Positions 6,701-12,842 of a DNA stretch of 18,253 nucleotides are shown one piece after another. Made by a program: the position numbers and the translations under genes. The stretch is taken from assembly GCA_964603635.1 (NCBI GenBank), contig CAZRVH010000019.1, forward strand, positions 1-18,253, in the 5' to 3' direction. The notes under the pieces were generated by a model that saw nothing but the letters and a program-made list of their open reading frames with translations, was not told the DNA's origin and did no database searches. Position 1 is the stretch's first letter; the number at the start of each line of letters is the position of its first letter. Origin of the DNA: CAZRVH01 sp964603635 (GTDB lineage: Bacteria; Patescibacteriota; Gracilibacteria; Peribacterales; Peribacteraceae).

Positions 6701-8952
6701 CGGTCTCCACGAGCAGCCAGGAAACGAACGCGGGCAACAACCAAAGCTCGGTGACGACGCAGGTGAACTGCCCCCTACCGCAGACGGGCTGCATCGACAT
6801 CGTGAAGGAGGCGTATGACCCGAACGGCAACGTCATCCCCGTCGTCCCGCAATTCACCTTCACGCTGGACGGAAACCAGTCTGCGGTCACCGATTCCACG
6901 GGACGCGTCCGCATCAACAACGTCTCCCCGGGATCACATACCGTTACGGAAACCGTTCCGAACGGATGGCAGCAGCTCCTGGTGACCCCTGCCAACGGGG
7001 TCGTGACCGTGACGGCCGGATCGCAGTGCGCGAACGTCCTTTTCCGCAACAGGCAGATCGCCCAGCAGCAGAATCCGGACGTATCCATCGTCAAGACCGG
7101 GCCGTCCTCGGTGACTCCGGGTAACAACATGACGTACACCCTGACGGTGTCCAATACGTCCGCCGTCGCCGCCAATAACGTATCCGTCGTCGACCATGTT
7201 CCGGCCGGACTCATCTTCGTTCCGTCTTCCTCCGATTCGTCCTGCGGCCTGCAGAGCGCGTCCATCGCTTGCAACCTCGGTACGCTTGCCGCCGGTTCCA
7301 GCAGGTCCGTTCTCCTGACCTTCTCGGTCCCCGCCACCCAGCCCTGCACCGCGATCCAAAACCAGGCGAGCGTATCCGCGACGAATGATTCCAATGCGTC
7401 CAACAACGTGAGCGGCACGGTGACCACGGCGGTCAATTGCCAGGCGCAGACCGGGTGCATCGAAATCACCAAGACGACGTTGAATGCCCAGGGAAGCATC
7501 CTGACGCCGACGCCCCAATTCACCTTCAGGCTGGACGGCAGCCAGTCCACCGTGAATGATTCCGCGGGCAAGGCGCGCTTCAATAATGTCTCGGTCGGCA
7601 CCCACACCGTTTCCGAAGTCGTTCCGTCCGGATGGACCATGACGTCCATGACGCCGGCCAACGGCATCGTGAGCGTCACGGCTTCCCAGAACAACGCGTC
7701 GTGCGCACAGGTGACGGTCCTGAACCAGCAGAATTCCGTCCAGGTGAACGCGGATATGGCGATCGTGAAGACCGGGCCGTCCACCGCGGCACGCGGCACC
7801 AACTTCACCTACCAGCTCAACGTGACGAACAACGGTTCCCAGACCGCGACCAACGTCGTGGTGACGGATACCCTCCCCGTCGAACTTATCTACCTGCCGG
7901 GCAATTCGGACAGCCGCTGCGTTCTGAACGGAAACATCGTCACATGCAACCTCGGGACGATGGCGAACGGCCAGCAGACGGGCGTGACGATCGGCGTGAC
8001 GACTTCGTCCGCGGGTACGTCCTGCAGCCAGACGACGGTCACGAACCGCGCGGCCGTCGCCTCTTCCGTTCCGGATTCCAACCAGTCCAACAACTCGAGC
8101 CAGACGAGCACGACCCTCACTTGCCCGAACGTCGTTACCTTCTGCCCGAACGTGTCCATCGATGCCGATGACGACGAGGTGGACGCGGGGGATGAGATCG
8201 ACTACGAGATCCGCGTGCGTAACAACACGAACCAGAGCCAGACGTTCGACCTCACGGCATTCCTTGATCGTGACATGGAATTCGTCGATGCGAACGGGGG
8301 AGGGGATGACGATGATGACGAGGTGGAATGGAACGACGTCTTCATCGGCGCGAACGACACGAAGGTGCTCGATCTGACGGTGGAAGTCGACGGGGATCTG
8401 AACGACGGCGACAGCGTCCGCCTGCGTGTCGAAACGGATTGCGACAGTGACAGCGAGGAAACCGATATCCGCGGCGAACGTATCGCGCTTGGCGAAGCAA
8501 ACCTCACCATCGACAAGTCGGTCGATCGCAACGAAGCGCTCCCCGGCGACGTTCTCTCCTACACGCTGACGGTCCGCAACTCGGGCAGCGCGGCCATCGA
8601 CGGCGTCATGGTCGAAGACGTCCACGCCTCGAACCGCCTCACGATCTTCTCCGCCCCCGGCGGACAGGTCGTCGGCAACACGATCCGCTGGAGCATCGGG
8701 CGCATCGAAGTGGGGGCCGCCCGCACCCTGCATTACACGGCGAGCGTTTCCCTCGACGCGCAGAACGGCGACATGATCGCGAATACCGCCACGGTCACTG
8801 CCTCGGGCCAGCGCGCCTCCGACAGCGAATTCGTCCGCGTCATCCGCGCGCTCCCGCAGACGGGATCGCCGGTGATGCCTCTCGCCGCCTCGGTCGTATT
8901 GATCGCGGGAAGCATCGGCTCCACGATCTTCACGAAGCGCTACTTCTTCTAA
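3715..8952 (+). CDS. Giant secreted DUF11 / prealbumin-like repeat protein with LPXTG-type anchor
   Basis: 1745 residues from the ATG at 3715, chosen because it begins a clear signal peptide (MKRSVSF, hydrophobic core, ASLA at 26-29). An N-terminal beta-rich ectodomain (about 30-420) is followed by a membrane helix (about 426-449). A short loop leads to a second helix (458-481) that ends in AMA and looks like an internal signal peptide. Next come a Cys-containing domain (about 485-670) and then alternating modules: DUF11 (675-796), prealbumin-like (802-893), DUF11 (897-1020), prealbumin-like (1025-1116), DUF11 (1123-1243), prealbumin-like (1247-1345), DUF11 (1346-1470), a very acidic module (1477-1592) and a last DUF11-like module (1596-1705). 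The C-terminus is LPQTG (1713-1717), a hydrophobic stretch and TKRYFF, a sortase-type sorting signal. Paired cysteines in the DUF11 modules suggest disulfides outside the cell. Probable role: a long surface stalk or adhesin. No sortase gene is in view. Its ligand cannot be told from sequence. Confidence 0.88.
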   Translation: MKRSVSFLSGLVFISSTLIVFLASGASLAKETSTAESPYGDRPEHIDVDNAYRPPMVYADEVDLKVVADRRLEGAFDIINDTDETVSDLGYRIEVYGDPLGEEGGNDPQVLFGRLQSGDAIALTAKERRNVSFAFDLPSLPKGAYVAQVQILQTGGRKLGWGRAPLVLTKGTADFVYAYEASIVLPEFAGREVHPLTGPNVDPGGALMLTAKVEHSMPAAKTAVPTIEWHEFDESRPVAHVESFDAVSVKPGELSLLTLPIKAPAKPGVYVGLLTLRDGRSVISTIGRYRIVVRGVSADLISARLASVATKKGETAFARIDYVGAADAETRIAGQLKVELRDAEGVAGSLSVPEIRLTDGVGRGTARIELTRDLASEPNLRVVIGDTAGNVLRDAVVPVSLSAEQIESAKSSSTLLLWASWYAQPYYLAFAFVALTVLLCLGFIIHAGVKYASGPSKAFQSVSAAFLVGVLLFMQSPFAMAFGGSNGLEVFSPITVGENENNAADRVAYQGYWGEIYNQPTVALFVNRPLHNGIYQCNTPVPFEYRIDFAACNNMPSGGRVLAHFDLSQQHQSSLLGSGANWIKVYDQAYGQPATCTTRACIHSYSQNTTLDLNAAGLPANAARTTLRVVVKHNPYLDGSIAFPDDSVVLSDFYFSRRVAQAFNLWLNFACAQPKADIHVTKTAVTPSVDRGNQASFAVTVRNNGPDAAHNVVVTDQVPSGLTLASSSDSRCGAQGSAIVCNFGTMSNGSQIPVTFTFQTAQSTACGSLANHVSAQTSTQDDNLSNNNASASIQVNCPVQYGCIDIVKEASDANGNVISPVPQFTFTLDGNQTAVTDSTGRVRINNVSPGSHAVTETVPNGWQQLLVTPANGVVTVTAGSQCANVLFRNRQIAAPTLDLTVTKSAPASVTRGNTLFYSIVVTNVGPATASNVVVTDPVPSGFIYMPGLSDSACGLTGGQVVCQLGSMSPGSRSLSLAFNIPEIQNCTQTSVQNTATVSTSSQETNAGNNQSSVTTQVNCPLPQTGCIDIVKEAYDPNGNVIPVVPQFTFTLDGNQSAVTDSTGRVRINNVSPGSHTVTETVPNGWQQLLVTPANGVVTVTAGSQCANVLFRNRQIAQQQNPDVSIVKTGPSSVTPGNNMTYTLTVSNTSAVAANNVSVVDHVPAGLIFVPSSSDSSCGLQSASIACNLGTLAAGSSRSVLLTFSVPATQPCTAIQNQASVSATNDSNASNNVSGTVTTAVNCQAQTGCIEITKTTLNAQGSILTPTPQFTFRLDGSQSTVNDSAGKARFNNVSVGTHTVSEVVPSGWTMTSMTPANGIVSVTASQNNASCAQVTVLNQQNSVQVNADMAIVKTGPSTAARGTNFTYQLNVTNNGSQTATNVVVTDTLPVELIYLPGNSDSRCVLNGNIVTCNLGTMANGQQTGVTIGVTTSSAGTSCSQTTVTNRAAVASSVPDSNQSNNSSQTSTTLTCPNVVTFCPNVSIDADDDEVDAGDEIDYEIRVRNNTNQSQTFDLTAFLDRDMEFVDANGGGDDDDDEVEWNDVFIGANDTKVLDLTVEVDGDLNDGDSVRLRVETDCDSDSEETDIRGERIALGEANLTIDKSVDRNEALPGDVLSYTLTVRNSGSAAIDGVMVEDVHASNRLTIFSAPGGQVVGNTIRWSIGRIEVGAARTLHYTASVSLDAQNGDMIANTATVTASGQRASDSEFVRVIRALPQTGSPVMPLAASVVLIAGSIGSTIFTKRYFF
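6118..6393 (+). repeat. Prealbumin-domain repeat, copy 1
   Basis: 276 bp encoding the first GCIDIVKEA prealbumin-like module. It matches copy 2 at a constant offset of 669 bp with no indels and about 21 mismatches counted by eye, all in the first 159 bp. The last 117 bp (6277-6393) are identical to copy 2. The unit of duplication is DUF11 plus prealbumin module, 223 residues. Confidence 0.9.
6787..7062 (+). repeat. Prealbumin-domain repeat, copy 2
   Basis: Second copy of the 276-bp module, identical to copy 1 over 6946-7062. A third, diverged module begins near 7453 (GCIEITK), 666 bp downstream, and shares the layout but not the near-identity. Confidence 0.9.
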
Positions 8953-8977
8953 GGGCTAGTTCGAATCTAAAACAAGG

Positions 8978-9000
8978 TCCCGCCGCAAGGCGGGATTTTT
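8978..9000 (+). terminator. Intrinsic terminator of the DUF11 gene
   Basis: A 7-bp perfect stem, TCCCGCC (8978-8984) and GGCGGGA (8989-8995), with a GCAA tetraloop and an immediate run of five T. It lies 25 bp after the stop codon and separates the surface protein from the methyltransferase gene. Confidence 0.88.
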
Positions 9001-9016
9001 GTATGCTAACGGTAAA

Positions 9017-9044
9017 TTGACACTTGATATTATAATGTTATAAT
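9017..9044 (+). promoter_or_regulatory. Strong extended -10 promoter, nearly leaderless transcript
   Basis: Consensus TTGACA (9017-9022), 16-bp spacer, consensus TATAAT (9039-9044) preceded by TG at 9036-9037 (extended -10). Transcription would start near 9051, leaving about 6 nt before the ATG at 9057, so the mRNA should be leaderless or nearly so. A second TATAAT (9031-9036) is too close to the -35 to be used with it. Confidence 0.75.
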
Positions 9045-9056
9045 GAGAATACACAT

Positions 9057-9965
9057 ATGGAAGATCCGAGTAAGCGATTATGGAGTAAATTTCTACGGGA
9101 TGCTGAAAACAGCCCGGACTTTAGCGGTGCTTTGAATAAAGAAAGGCAGTTGTTTCGCGAGCTCGCGAGTCGCGGTGAGTTAGGGGAAAAAGTGACGGTG
9201 ATGTGCTGTGGTGACGGACGTGAGATGGATATGCTGTTGGATTTGCATCGGGAGTTTCCCCAGCTCACGGAGTTGAATGGCGTTGATTTGCTGTCGATCT
9301 CCATCGATCAGGTGCGGGAAAAGATGCGTGAAAAAATGCGAGAGATTGAAGGCGTTGAAATTTGTTTGTTGCAAGAAGACGCAACGGATACTTCCATCCA
9401 ACCGAATTCACAAGATACCGTGACATGCATGCTGACGATGGTGAACTTTAATGATGAAACCATTGCTAGATTCTTGAGGCACGTGGAACGTATTTTGAAG
9501 CCGGGAGGGAAGTTCCTTTTCAGCGTCTACAATCACAAGGCGTTCACTGCTCGTATGGATTTATATGGGAAGATGGGTGCGCCGATTGAAAGTGCAGATT
9601 CGGAAAGCGGTCTCGTTAAGTTCGGTGAGGATTTTGAGGAAGCAGCTTTCTCCAGACAGTTCGCGGAAGACCAAATCAGACGCCTTGTCGGCGAGGCCGG
9701 TTTGGAGTTTAGCCACTACGATGACAGCGGCATCACCCATATGGGGGTACTGGAAAAAGCGAAAGTGCATCGTCGTGACAGCGATCGAATTCCTGTGCTT
9801 CAGCAAATGGCTATTGCAGCTTCAATAGCCGCGGTGTTGTCTGTTCCGCTTGCGGCAAGGCAAAGCGATGCAAAACCGTATCCTGGTTACGATAAGGATG
9901 CCCCGTATATGCAAGTAGGTCCTAGCATTTTCATGCGAATTAATTTAAAGGACAGGAGTAAGTGA
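9057..9965 (+). CDS. Class I SAM-dependent methyltransferase with hydrophobic C-terminal extension
   Basis: 302 residues. The Rossmann-type methyltransferase fold is visible: motif I VTVMCCGDGREMDML (46-60), the acidic end of strand 2 in GVDLL (75-79), EDATD (107-111), a strand-4 segment TCMLTMVNF, and the ILKPGGKFLFSVYN post-motif (about 146-159) common in UbiE/Methyltransf_11-type enzymes. The substrate cannot be assigned. After about residue 240 the protein leaves the family core. Residues 251-267 (MAIAASIAAVLSVPLAA) form a membrane-length hydrophobic stretch, followed by a polar tail rich in Tyr, Pro and Asp. The tail could anchor the enzyme or be a fused fragment. The gene is visibly more AT-rich than both neighbours, has its own strong promoter and is flanked by a terminator and a hairpin repeat, so it may be a recent arrival. 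Confidence 0.82.
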   Translation: MEDPSKRLWSKFLRDAENSPDFSGALNKERQLFRELASRGELGEKVTVMCCGDGREMDMLLDLHREFPQLTELNGVDLLSISIDQVREKMREKMREIEGVEICLLQEDATDTSIQPNSQDTVTCMLTMVNFNDETIARFLRHVERILKPGGKFLFSVYNHKAFTARMDLYGKMGAPIESADSESGLVKFGEDFEEAAFSRQFAEDQIRRLVGEAGLEFSHYDDSGITHMGVLEKAKVHRRDSDRIPVLQQMAIAASIAAVLSVPLAARQSDAKPYPGYDKDAPYMQVGPSIFMRINLKDRSK

Positions 9966-9990
9966 CCGCGTAAAGGCGGAGCCGAAAAGA

Positions 9991-10066
9991 GAGCTCATGA
10001 GAGAAAAACCGGCCTGCCCGTCCGTAGTTCGCAAGCGAAGGCGGGAGGTTTGTCTCTCATGAATTC
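9991..10066. repeat. Long imperfect hairpin between methyltransferase and tRNA-His
   Basis: Arms of 20 nt (9991-10010 and 10047-10066) pair with three non-Watson-Crick positions. The longest uninterrupted part is TCATGAGAGA with its complement. The 36-nt centre forms a second, GC-rich hairpin (CCCG, CC and TTCGC against GCGAA, GG and CGGG, with a bulge). It lies 26 bp past the methyltransferase stop and 5 bp beyond the tRNA 3' end. It may act as a two-way terminator or be a dispersed repeat unit; there is no clean terminal T run on either side. Confidence 0.6.
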
Positions 10067-10070
10067 TTGA

Positions 10071-10148
10071 TGGGGCGATCGATGGGATTCGAACCCACGA
10101 CCCTCTGGACCACAACCAGATGCTCTAACCAACTGAGCTACGATCGCC
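10071..10148 (-). tRNA. tRNA-His (anticodon GTG)
   Basis: The reverse complement folds as a full cloverleaf: an 8-bp acceptor stem GGCGATCG/CGATCGCC, D arm GCTC/GAGC, anticodon stem TCTGG/CCAGA with loop TTGTGGT (anticodon GTG), variable loop GGGTC, T arm with TTCGAAT, and an encoded CCA (10071-10073). The eighth acceptor pair supplies the G-1:C73 identity pair that HisRS recognises, so the gene carries its own G-1. Length 78 nt with CCA. No strong promoter was seen just upstream; a TACTAT on the - strand is a weak -10 candidate. Confidence 0.97.
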
Positions 10149-10193
10149 ATTTGGGAAGCCCATAGTAATGGCTGTAAAACCAGGATGCCAGCC

Positions 10194-10228
10194 AAAAAAG
10201 GGGCGCCGTCCTATTGGACAGACGCCCC
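10194..10228 (-). terminator. Intrinsic terminator of the pilin/PKD unit
   Basis: On the - strand, GGGGCG...CGCCCC with inner GTCC/GGAC pairs and an AATA loop (10228-10200) is followed directly by six T (10199-10194). It begins 15 bp after the stop of the PKD gene and ends 46 bp before tRNA-His, so the tRNA is probably transcribed separately. Confidence 0.85.
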
Positions 10229-10242
10229 TAGTATAGGGCTTT

Positions 10243-12396
10243 TCAGGCGGATTGCGACGGATTTTGGGGCTGCGGGGGATTCAGGCTTTCCGCGCGGATA
10301 ATCGCGATCGGCTCGTCACGGCCTTCCGTCAGGGGTTTGGATTCCGAAGCCGTGGACTGTTGCGGGGCGGGCGGAGCGGTAGGGGCGACAGGTGCCGGCG
10401 TCACGGGTGCGATTGGCGAAGGCGGCGTCATGACCACGGGTGCCTGGACGGTCGGAACCGGTGCGGCGGGAATGACGGGGGGCGTGGCCGGTGCCGCAGG
10501 GATGACCGGGGCAGGCGGGGTCGGAAGCGTGGCGGAGGCCATGGGGGTGACCGGTATTGCAGGTGGTGCAGGTACGGTCGGCGGGACCGGGGCAGGCGCG
10601 GGCGCAACCGGGGGCTTGGGGGGTGCCGGAGGGGGAGGCACGGGCTTCGGTATGGCCGGCGTGACGGGGGTTGCGGGAGCCGAAGGCGTGACAGGTGCGA
10701 CAGGCTTTGGCGGCTGGGGCACGACGGGTGCCGGGGGCTTTGGTATGACCGGCGTCACGGGAGCCTGGGGGACGACCGGAGCCTTCGGCGCCGTGGGCAC
10801 CGCAGGCGCAACGGGGGCCTTGGGAGGCTGCGGCACGGCCGGGGCCTGGGGCTTCGGTTGCTGCGCGACCTGTGCGGGCGCTGCCGGTTGGGCAGGTGAT
10901 ACGGGTTGTGCCGTCGTCATTCCTTTCTTGAGCCAGTCCGGGGCATTATCGGGATTCACCGTCGGTTCCTGCGACGGCGTCTGCGGAGCAGCGGGCTTCG
11001 GAGGCTGGGGGTCCGAAGGGGGCGCGGGTTTGGGGGCACTCGGCGCGACGGGAGGCTTCGGCATTTGGGGGGCTGCCGGTTTGGCTGCCGCCGGAGCCGT
11101 TGCAACCGCCTGCTTCGGGACGTCCGGTTTCGCAACCGATGCCGCGGGAGCTGACTTCTTGATTTCCAAGGGCGGGGGATTCTTGGCTGCGGCCGGTTGA
11201 TCGACGATTTTCGCTTCCATACTGGCGAACGTATCGCTGATACTCGTCTTCTTTTTCATCTTGCCGAAGAGGAATACGCCCACCGTTCCGATCATTAACG
11301 AAATCGCCAGCAAAAGCGCATACGGGATCGCCGCAAGCAAGACGCCCGTGATGCCTCCCGCGGCGCCTTCATCCGTTGCCGGGGCAGAAGAAGCGGCGTC
11401 GCCTGAGGATCGCGATGCATCCGATGCGGCGGAAGCATCGACATTCGTCGAGATCGATCCGATGTCCTTTCCCGTTTCCAGGTTACGCACGCGCAGGGTG
11501 ACCGAATAATTGCCGGGCGAAGCATAGGCATGCCGGGGATTCGTCAGGAGGCTTTCCTCGCCATCGCCGAAATCCCACTGGTACAAAAGCGACGGGGAAG
11601 CGACGCTTGCGTCCACCGTCGCCGCGAAATCGAATTCGGTTGCGGAAACGGGCGTCATGACGATCGAGATCGGGCTCGTGGAAAATCCCTGCAGCCCCGC
11701 GTATTCCTCGGTCATGACCTCGATGGTTTGGCGCGTCCCGCCGGACGGGCCCGATGGCGCGGTGATGTCGATGGATTGCGATTCCGTCAACGATGTCAGC
11801 CAGAGGTACAGGGGGGTCGCATCGGTACGGAAAAAAGTATCTTGGTTGTCGATGTCATTCGCGGGCGATCCGTCGCCATCCGTATCCTGACGCAGGTTCG
11901 TATCGAGCGTCAGCGGTTTTGCATCGCCGTTTTTCGGGATTATTTTCAGCGTTTCCCGTCCCTTTGCCAACACCGCTTTTCCCTGCGAGTTCGTCACCGG
12001 CAGGGTGTATACCAGCGTGGCCGCGGAGCCGCTGGCCATGGATGCGGCCGAAGCCGATCCGCTGGCTGATCGCGGAAGCACGTCGATCGTGAAGGTCCGT
12101 TGGATCACCTGGGACTGGTCCCCGGATTGGATGCTGCCGATGAGCGTGTATGTCTTGGGCTCGATGAAACGATAGCGGAAGAGCGGGCTGCGTTCGGCTT
12201 GGATGAAGTTTCTGTCCTGCGTGAGGATCCAGGAAAATTCCGGGTTGGCGAGCCGGGTGGAAGGAATGATTTCAAAAATATCGCCCAGTGCGAGCGAGAT
12301 GCTTTCATTCTCGGACGCAGGTTGGGCGGCGGCGAGCGTCGCGGTCGAAAGGGCGGCTGCGAAGGCGATGGCGAGTCGGATGAAAGGGGTGCGCAT
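10243..12396 (-). CDS. PKD-domain membrane protein with long Pro/Ala-rich cytoplasmic tail
   Basis: 717 residues from the ATG at 12396, chosen because it starts a signal peptide (MRTPFIRLAIAF, cleavage near residue 24) and lies 4 bp after the upstream stop; an in-frame GTG at 12414 lies inside the pilin gene. A first Ig/PKD-like beta domain covers about 28-105. A middle domain holds a Ca-loop-like DTDGDGSPANDID (about 171-183). A clear PKD domain follows with WDFGDGE at 274-280 and a HAYASPGNYSVTLRV strand. A membrane helix lies at about 351-378, followed by KMKKK. The remaining 340 or so residues are dominated by Pro, Ala, Val and Lys and should face the cytoplasm. It is co-transcribed with a T4SS-type pilin, which suggests a role in assembling or anchoring a pilus or secretion structure. 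That role is inferred from context; the family is not one I can name. Confidence 0.85.
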   Translation of the reverse strand: MRTPFIRLAIAFAAALSTATLAAAQPASENESISLALGDIFEIIPSTRLANPEFSWILTQDRNFIQAERSPLFRYRFIEPKTYTLIGSIQSGDQSQVIQRTFTIDVLPRSASGSASAASMASGSAATLVYTLPVTNSQGKAVLAKGRETLKIIPKNGDAKPLTLDTNLRQDTDGDGSPANDIDNQDTFFRTDATPLYLWLTSLTESQSIDITAPSGPSGGTRQTIEVMTEEYAGLQGFSTSPISIVMTPVSATEFDFAATVDASVASPSLLYQWDFGDGEESLLTNPRHAYASPGNYSVTLRVRNLETGKDIGSISTNVDASAASDASRSSGDAASSAPATDEGAAGGITGVLLAAIPYALLLAISLMIGTVGVFLFGKMKKKTSISDTFASMEAKIVDQPAAAKNPPPLEIKKSAPAASVAKPDVPKQAVATAPAAAKPAAPQMPKPPVAPSAPKPAPPSDPQPPKPAAPQTPSQEPTVNPDNAPDWLKKGMTTAQPVSPAQPAAPAQVAQQPKPQAPAVPQPPKAPVAPAVPTAPKAPVVPQAPVTPVIPKPPAPVVPQPPKPVAPVTPSAPATPVTPAIPKPVPPPPAPPKPPVAPAPAPVPPTVPAPPAIPVTPMASATLPTPPAPVIPAAPATPPVIPAAPVPTVQAPVVMTPPSPIAPVTPAPVAPTAPPAPQQSTASESKPLTEGRDEPIAIIRAESLNPPQPQNPSQSA

Positions 12397-12400
12397 AGGA

Positions 12401-12781
12401 TTAGCGGGCGGCACTGTAGAGATAAACGGTGATCAGGCTGACAAGGAGCCGGGAGAACAGGATAACGGCAAGTCCGATGAGAGTATACTTGATGATCTTC
12501 TTTGCCTTCTCGATTTGCTCGTCATTTCCAAGGCTGATGATCATGTAGATGCCCGCGATGACGATCGTGATGACCGCGATGAAACCGAGGAAATTGAGTA
12601 CCAGGCGTAACAGCGAAAGGGCGATTTGAAACGGATTGCCGTTCGCGAGTCCCAACCCCGCCGCAGCTTGCACTCCTTCGGTGATGCCCCCGCCGTCGTA
12701 GATTTGCGCGAATGCCTTCCCCGGCAAGGCCAGGAAGGGGGCGAGGATTGCGGATTGTGCGATACGGGCGGACAGGCGCAT
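12401..12781 (-). CDS. T4SS pilin-like protein (VirB2/TrbC-like, Mbov_0395 type)
   Basis: 126 residues with a signal peptide ending AFA (1-25) and a mature protein of about 100 residues. It has two hydrophobic helices (about 51-83 and 99-121) joined by a short charged loop, GNDEQIEKAKKII. This layout matches VirB2/TrbC pilins and especially the small pilin-like conjugal transfer proteins common in Patescibacteria and mycoplasmas (helix, GGN/GND-x-E-x(3)-K-A-K-K, helix). In conjugation systems such proteins are processed and assembled into the pilus or left as membrane components. It is the first gene of a two-gene unit and starts divergently from the M24 peptidase, 61 bp apart. There is no Shine-Dalgarno before its ATG (leader TTTTCCTCACCCACT). 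Confidence 0.82.
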   Translation of the reverse strand: MRLSARIAQSAILAPFLALPGKAFAQIYDGGGITEGVQAAAGLGLANGNPFQIALSLLRLVLNFLGFIAVITIVIAGIYMIISLGNDEQIEKAKKIIKYTLIGLAVILFSRLLVSLITVYLYSAAR

Positions 12782-12804
12782 AGTGGGTGAGGAAAATTCT
12801 TATC

Positions 12805-12813
12805 AGTATATCA
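12805..12813 (-). promoter_or_regulatory. Extended -10 promoter for the pilin/PKD unit
   Basis: On the - strand, TGATATACT (12813-12805) is an extended -10 (TG, one base, TATACT). It places the start near 12798 and leaves about 17 nt of leader before the ATG at 12781. The -35 region is poor, as is common with extended -10 promoters. Confidence 0.4.
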
Positions 12814-12842
12814 TACCTGAGCCTTTTTCGCCACCCCCTTCC

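Noticed and set aside
3757..6744. A 995-codon open frame on the - strand
   Set aside because: It is antisense to the DUF11 gene, is Arg/Val/Asp/His-rich with no fold or motif, and repeats where the real gene repeats. It is a shadow of GC-rich codon usage.
6934..8733. A 599-codon open frame on the - strand
   Set aside because: Same reason: antisense shadow of the DUF11 repeats.
10071..10148. Functional linkage of tRNA-His with hisS in one unit
   Set aside because: They are 6.6 kb apart with terminators and opposite-strand genes between; proximity is likely chance.
12397..12414. GTG start for the PKD protein inside the pilin gene
   Set aside because: The ATG at 12396 starts the signal peptide directly; the longer form adds MPPANP-like residues with no support.
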